A stretch of 64,000 nucleotides of DNA from Meridianimaribacter flavus (lineage in GTDB: Bacteria; Bacteroidota; Bacteroidia; Flavobacteriales; Flavobacteriaceae). The translations under genes and the position numbers were made by a program. The stretch covers positions 186,001 to 250,000 of the forward strand of contig NZ_SOQZ01000004.1 in the NCBI RefSeq assembly GCF_004366715.1. The letters are read 5' to 3'. Below the pieces are notes generated by a model that saw nothing but the letters and a program-made list of their open reading frames with translations, did not search any database and had not been told where the DNA came from. Shown in pieces: positions 60,033 through 64,000 of this stretch (positions within the stretch are counted from its first letter, which is position 1; each line of letters starts with the position of its first letter).

Positions 60033-61172
60033 ATGAAAAAAATACTTGGTTTTCTATTAGTAAGCTTATTACTAACTGCTTGTGAAACTACCGAAAAGCC
60101 TGATGGATATGTAGTAAACGGAACTGCCAAAGGGGTTTTAAATGGTATTAGAGTGTACTTAAAATCTAGAGATGACAAAGGAAAAGAAATGTTTAAGGAC
60201 ACAGCTATAATTGTAGATGAGAAATTTAAGTTTGAAGGCAAAATTGAAAACCCTCAAATGTGGTTCTTACAAGTAAATAGCGTTCCTGGAAGCAAACCTT
60301 TTATGATTGAAAATGGAGTTATAAACATACAGGTTGAAAAGGACAGTATGCATACTACTAAAGTATCAGGAACAAAGTCCAATAAAGCCTTTGAAGAATA
60401 TAATCTTAAAGTAAAAGAGCTTTCTCAAAAACGCAGAACTTTAAGCATGAATCATAGACAAGCTGAAAGAGGTACAGATTCTGCAAAAACTAAACTAATC
60501 AAAGAAGATCTAGACAAGCTCACTAACGAAATGATGAGCTATCCTTTTGAGTTCATAAACAAAAACAATGACAACTTCTTCTCTTTAGTATTGATTGAAT
60601 CGTTATTAGGAGGTAACAATACCGATTTAGACAAACTCAGCAATGCATTTAACAATCTTGAAAGTGACATTAAACAATCAATCTACGGAATGAGAGTTAA
60701 CACTAGAATAATAACCAAAAAACAAGAAAAAGAACGTTTAGCAAACCTTGAAATAGGAAAAGCTGCTCCTGAGTTTTCAGCACCAGACCCAGATGGAAAA
60801 ATGCTTGCCTTAAAAGATATGAGAGGAAAAGTAACTATTATCGACTTTTGGGCTTCATGGTGTGGACCTTGCAGAAGAGAAAACCCTAATGTGGTAAAAG
60901 TCTACGAAAAATACCACGACAAAGGTCTTGAAATTATTGGTGTGTCTTTAGATAAGCAAGGTCAAAAAGACAGATGGTTAAGTGCTATTGAAAAAGACAA
61001 ATTAACTTGGCATCATGTATCTAACCTAGCTTATTTTAACGATCCTGTAGCTAAACAATATGCGATTAATTCTATTCCTGCAACTTACATTTTAGATGAA
61101 GAAGGAACAATTATAGCAAAAAACCTCAGAGGTCCAGCTTTAGAAAATAAAATTGCTGAATTATTAGATTAA
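60033..61172 (+). CDS. TlpA-family thioredoxin lipoprotein with DUF4369 head
   Basis: A 379-residue lipoprotein with lipobox LLLTAC. A DUF4369-like beta domain spans about residues 28-130, then a helical linker. The C-terminal AhpC-TSA/thioredoxin domain (about 240-379) has WASWCGPCRREN with the WCxxC active site and a cis-proline segment NSIPATYILD. It reduces disulfides in the periplasm, for example for cytochrome or secreted-protein maturation. It is monocistronic, with its own promoter and terminator. Confidence 0.9.
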   Translation: MKKILGFLLVSLLLTACETTEKPDGYVVNGTAKGVLNGIRVYLKSRDDKGKEMFKDTAIIVDEKFKFEGKIENPQMWFLQVNSVPGSKPFMIENGVINIQVEKDSMHTTKVSGTKSNKAFEEYNLKVKELSQKRRTLSMNHRQAERGTDSAKTKLIKEDLDKLTNEMMSYPFEFINKNNDNFFSLVLIESLLGGNNTDLDKLSNAFNNLESDIKQSIYGMRVNTRIITKKQEKERLANLEIGKAAPEFSAPDPDGKMLALKDMRGKVTIIDFWASWCGPCRRENPNVVKVYEKYHDKGLEIIGVSLDKQGQKDRWLSAIEKDKLTWHHVSNLAYFNDPVAKQYAINSIPATYILDEEGTIIAKNLRGPALENKIAELLD

Positions 61173-61192
61173 CAACACACAAGCACTAAAAC

Positions 61193-61222
61193 AAAAAAGT
61201 CTTCATAATTGAAGGCTTTTTT
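61193..61222. terminator. Bidirectional terminator between the TlpA-like and rhomboid genes
   Basis: AAAAAAGTCTTC (61193-61204) and GAAGGCTTTTTT (61211-61222) form a 12-pair hairpin with one G-T pair and a 6-base loop. It serves both convergent genes. Confidence 0.8.
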
Positions 61223-61226
61223 GTTT

Positions 61227-61877
61227 TTATAACTTTCCTGTTTTATGCATCACAAATAAAATAAGTATTGGCACAGCTAATAAACCTACAAATAACAAAT
61301 TGGTTTCAAACAACCAAGGTGCCAGCATTAGAGTTACAATATAGCCTCCTACTGCTCCACCAAAATGCGCATCGTGTCCTATATTTCCTATTCTGTTTTT
61401 CATTCCGTATATAGAATATAAAAGATACCCAATCCCAAAAATATATCCAGGTATTGGAATTGGAACAAAAAACATATAAAGTCCCATATTAGGCTCCAAT
61501 AATATTGCAGAATATAACACACCAGTAACAGCTCCACTTGCTCCTACTGCACTGTAATAATATTCATCTTTATGAAAATATAAAGAGAGTAAGCTACCTA
61601 AAATTAAACTGGCAATATATACTATAATAAAGTTTAAACTGCCTAAATAAGCAATAACAACATCGGCAAAAAAGTATAGGGTAAACATATTAAAAAACAA
61701 GTGCATTGTATCTACATGTAAAAACCCAGAACTAAACATGCGTATTTGTTCTCCTCGTTTTATACTTCCTACATTAAATTTATAGCGCTCAAAAAAGCCA
61801 TAATCATTAAGTCCTTTAAAAGAAATAATAACATTGGCAGCAATAATAACAATTGTAACTAAACTTAAATTACCCAT
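61227..61877 (-). CDS. Rhomboid intramembrane serine protease
   Basis: A 216-residue membrane protein with six hydrophobic helices. The catalytic serine lies in VGASGAVTG and the catalytic histidine in HDAHFGGAVGG. LHVDTMHLFFNMFTLYFF is the family HxxxN segment. It cleaves transmembrane substrates. It is divergent from the acyltransferase gene. Confidence 0.9.
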   Translation of the reverse strand: MGNLSLVTIVIIAANVIISFKGLNDYGFFERYKFNVGSIKRGEQIRMFSSGFLHVDTMHLFFNMFTLYFFADVVIAYLGSLNFIIVYIASLILGSLLSLYFHKDEYYYSAVGASGAVTGVLYSAILLEPNMGLYMFFVPIPIPGYIFGIGYLLYSIYGMKNRIGNIGHDAHFGGAVGGYIVTLMLAPWLFETNLLFVGLLAVPILILFVMHKTGKL

Positions 61878-61907
61878 AAACTGTAAACGTTTAAATAGAA
61901 TATAACA

Positions 61908-61929
61908 TATATTTGCTGATGCAAATCTA
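61908..61929. promoter_or_regulatory. Overlapping divergent -7 boxes
   Basis: TATATTTG (61908-61915) on the plus strand faces the acyltransferase gene. TAGATTTG (complement of 61922-61929) on the minus strand faces the rhomboid gene. The two boxes cross each other, so the promoters may compete. Confidence 0.4.
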
Positions 61930-61939
61930 ATACTAAAAA

Positions 61940-62830
61940 ATGCAATTTCTAGTTTACATTCTGGTTTATCCCTTTTTATGGCTTATTTCTATTTTACCAT
62001 TCAGACTATTGTATGCATTTTCTGATTTTGTATATCTTTTTGTCTTTCGCATTTTTGGTTACCGAAAAAAGACTGTAAAAGAAAATCTTCGATTAGTATT
62101 TCCTGATAAATCAAAAGAAGAAATTAATAGAATTACCAAAGTTTTTTACCACCACTTATGCGACATGATTGTGGAATCTATTAAGTCCATGACCATATCT
62201 GAAGCTGAAATGAAAAAACGCTTCACCTTTACTAATATCGATGTTATAAAAGCTATTGAAGAGCAAAATAAAAGTATCATTTTAATGTGTGCTCATTATG
62301 GGAGTTGGGAGTGGATATTTATTCTTCAAACTTATGTAAAATATAGAGGAAATGCTGTCTACAAGAGATTAGCTAATAAATATTTTGACCGATTAGTAAA
62401 ACGTATTCGTGCCAAATACAACAGCTACCTTATCACTACTAAAGAGACTGTACCAACGCTTATTGACTTAAAACGAAAAGGGATTTTAACGATAAACGGA
62501 TTTGTATCAGACCAATCACCTAAGCCTAGTAAAGCATTTCACTGGAATGAATTTATGGGCTTAAAAGTACCTGTATATACTGGAGCTGAAATGCTAGCTA
62601 AAAAACTAGATATGGCTGTAGTATTTTTTAAAGTGAAAAAGCTAAAACGTGGATATTATGAAACCACTTTTGAAACTATTACACTAAATCCAAAAGAATA
62701 TAAAGACTACGAAATCACTGATATCTTTTTAAAGCTTGTAGAACAACAAATCTATGAAGCTCCAGAGTATTACCTATGGACTCACAAACGTTGGAAACAT
62801 AGAGACAAAGTGCCTGAAAAGTTTTTATAA
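61940..62830 (+). CDS. LpxL/HtrB-type lysophospholipid or lipid A acyltransferase
   Basis: A 296-residue membrane-associated acyltransferase. It has an N-terminal hydrophobic anchor, then KTVKENLRLVFPDKS, the HYGSWEW catalytic segment (HxxxxE form, in LMCAHYGSWEW), SDQSPKPSKAFHW and a C-terminal WTHKRWKHRDK motif. These are typical of the LpxL/HtrB family that adds secondary acyl chains to lipid A. Its stop codon is adjacent to the convergent aminotransferase stop. Confidence 0.88.
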   Translation: MQFLVYILVYPFLWLISILPFRLLYAFSDFVYLFVFRIFGYRKKTVKENLRLVFPDKSKEEINRITKVFYHHLCDMIVESIKSMTISEAEMKKRFTFTNIDVIKAIEEQNKSIILMCAHYGSWEWIFILQTYVKYRGNAVYKRLANKYFDRLVKRIRAKYNSYLITTKETVPTLIDLKRKGILTINGFVSDQSPKPSKAFHWNEFMGLKVPVYTGAEMLAKKLDMAVVFFKVKKLKRGYYETTFETITLNPKEYKDYEITDIFLKLVEQQIYEAPEYYLWTHKRWKHRDKVPEKFL

Positions 62831-64000
62831 TTACAACTTAAACCAATCGTCAATTGGTGTATTATTTGAGTTTGTCGCGTTCTTATGAATAAACTCATTA
62901 GTCATCTTATTGTAGTTGTAATCTTCTGCCCAAACCTTATGGTTTGCTACCAATGCTTTTAAGCTTTCGCAAACATAATTTACTTCTTCAGTTGTTGTTG
63001 TTGGGTGAATAGAAAGTCGTATCCAACCTGGTTTTCGCGTTAGCTCTCCCAATGAAATTTCTTGAGTTAACTCGTGAGAAGTATCATAATCTACATGCAA
63101 CAAATAATGTCCATAAGTTCCTGCACAACTGCAGCCTCCACGTGTTTGAATTCCAAAACGATCATTAAGTAGCTTTACGCCTAAATTATAGTGTAAATCA
63201 TCAATATAAAACGAAAATACGCCTAGTCTTTCTTCATGTTGACCTGCTAAAATATTTAAGTGTTCAACATTGCCCAATTCATTAAAAAGCGTAGTCAATA
63301 GCTCATGCTCTCGCTTTAACATATTGTCAACTCCCATTTGCTCCTTCAATTTAATCGCTAAAGCAGTTTTAATGGTTTGAAGGAAACCTGGTGTTCCACC
63401 ATCTTCTCTATCTTCAATATTATCAAAATACTTATGTTCTCCCCAAGGATTAGTCCAACTTACAGTACCTCCTCCTGGACAATCAGGAATCATATTTTTA
63501 TACAATTTCTTATTGAAAATCAACACACCTGAAGTTCCTGGTCCACCCAAAAACTTATGAGGTGAAAAGAAAATAGCATCTAAGGCTTTTGCTTCGTCTT
63601 TAGGATGCATATCAATATCTACATAAGGTGCTGAACAAGCAAAATCCACAAAACAAACGCCTCCATGTTGATGCATCAGTTTTGCAATATCGTGATATGG
63701 TGTTTCAATTCCTGTAACATTAGAACCTCCAACTACCGAAGCTATTTTTAAGGTTCTATCTTTATATTGATGTAGTAATTTTTCAAGATTTTCTAAACTG
63801 AATAATCCTTCTTCTCCTGGTGGAATTACCTCAACCTTTGCGATGGTCTCTAACCATGATGTTTGATTAGAGTGATGTTCCATATGCGTGATAAAAACAA
63901 CTGGTTTCATTTCGTCAGGAACAGCAGTGTAACTCTTAAGGTTTTCAGGCACTTTCAAACCTAAAATACGTTGAAACTTATTTACAGCATCAGTCATTCC
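62831..64000 (-). CDS. Class V aminotransferase, 5' part missing
   Basis: The frame is open at the right window edge; the methionine at 63997 is internal, and about 100 N-terminal residues are expected beyond it. The visible 388 residues show a PLP-dependent class V fold: THMEHHSN, DFACSAPYVDIDMHP, the PLP lysine in FFSPHKFLGG, and RGGCSCAGTYGHYLL late. It is related to cysteine desulfurases and isopenicillin epimerase-like enzymes, but the reaction cannot be fixed from this part. Confidence 0.88.
   Translation of the reverse strand, partial: GMTDAVNKFQRILGLKVPENLKSYTAVPDEMKPVVFITHMEHHSNQTSWLETIAKVEVIPPGEEGLFSLENLEKLLHQYKDRTLKIASVVGGSNVTGIETPYHDIAKLMHQHGGVCFVDFACSAPYVDIDMHPKDEAKALDAIFFSPHKFLGGPGTSGVLIFNKKLYKNMIPDCPGGGTVSWTNPWGEHKYFDNIEDREDGGTPGFLQTIKTALAIKLKEQMGVDNMLKREHELLTTLFNELGNVEHLNILAGQHEERLGVFSFYIDDLHYNLGVKLLNDRFGIQTRGGCSCAGTYGHYLLHVDYDTSHELTQEISLGELTRKPGWIRLSIHPTTTTEEVNYVCESLKALVANHKVWAEDYNYNKMTNEFIHKNATNSNNTPIDDWFKL

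Noticed and set aside
1-64000. tRNA or rRNA genes
   Set aside because: No cloverleaf with a TTCGA-type arm or rRNA-like stretch was recognised in the intergenic gaps, and the element uses a protein gene, not a tRNA, as target.

Overview
The window is AT-rich DNA from the Bacteroidota, most likely a marine member of the Flavobacteriaceae. Supporting signs are the TAnnTTTG-type -7 promoter boxes, weak ribosome-binding sites, and typical families: a fused ABC permease/M1 peptidase, DUF983, DUF2911, DUF4386, TlpA lipoproteins and HYC_CC_PP proteins. The species cannot be named from the sequence.

Positions 1 to about 21,700 are ordinary chromosome. This part holds a truncated SDR protein, a Vat-like acetyltransferase, a serine hydrolase and an S41 peptidase, four AraC-type regulators (one membrane-bound), an SDR oxidoreductase, an ABC exporter with a permease-aminopeptidase fusion, and several secreted hydrolases (esterase, DJ-1/PfpI, DUF885, PDZ-hydrolase, DUF2911).

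Positions 21,714 to 58,509 are an integrated element of about 36.8 kb. It is bounded by a perfect 15-bp direct repeat, TTACTTCCCGATACA. Read on the minus strand this is the last four codons and stop of mnmE (C-I-G-K-stop). A tyrosine integrase with a helix-turn-helix partner lies at the mnmE end. Next come a primase-like/DUF3987 replication module and two small helix-turn-helix genes. No relaxase or conjugation genes are visible. Near the other end is about 0.9 kb of strongly folded non-coding DNA. The cargo has two parts. (1) A large metal-resistance block on the minus strand: a Zn/Cd-type RND pump fused to its own outer-membrane channel, its adaptor, a Fur-family regulator, MerTP, a P1B-2 ATPase, a Cu/Ag CusA pump with channel and adaptor, a multicopper oxidase fused to an outer-membrane barrel, a P1B-1 copper ATPase, an AraC regulator with a CxxC sensor-like head, and several small metal-binding periplasmic proteins. 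(2) A three-gene unit at 49,151-52,315: an XRE repressor-like protein, a HEPN-domain protein with an RNxxxH motif, and a prokaryotic Argonaute with an intact guide-binding MID motif but a PIWI domain that has lost its catalytic residues. This is the strongest candidate for an undescribed defence system. The inference is that the Argonaute senses invading nucleic acid and the HEPN protein acts as the RNase effector.

Positions 58,495 to 64,000 return to chromosome: mnmE, a TlpA-type thioredoxin lipoprotein, a rhomboid protease, a lipid A-type acyltransferase and a truncated class V aminotransferase.
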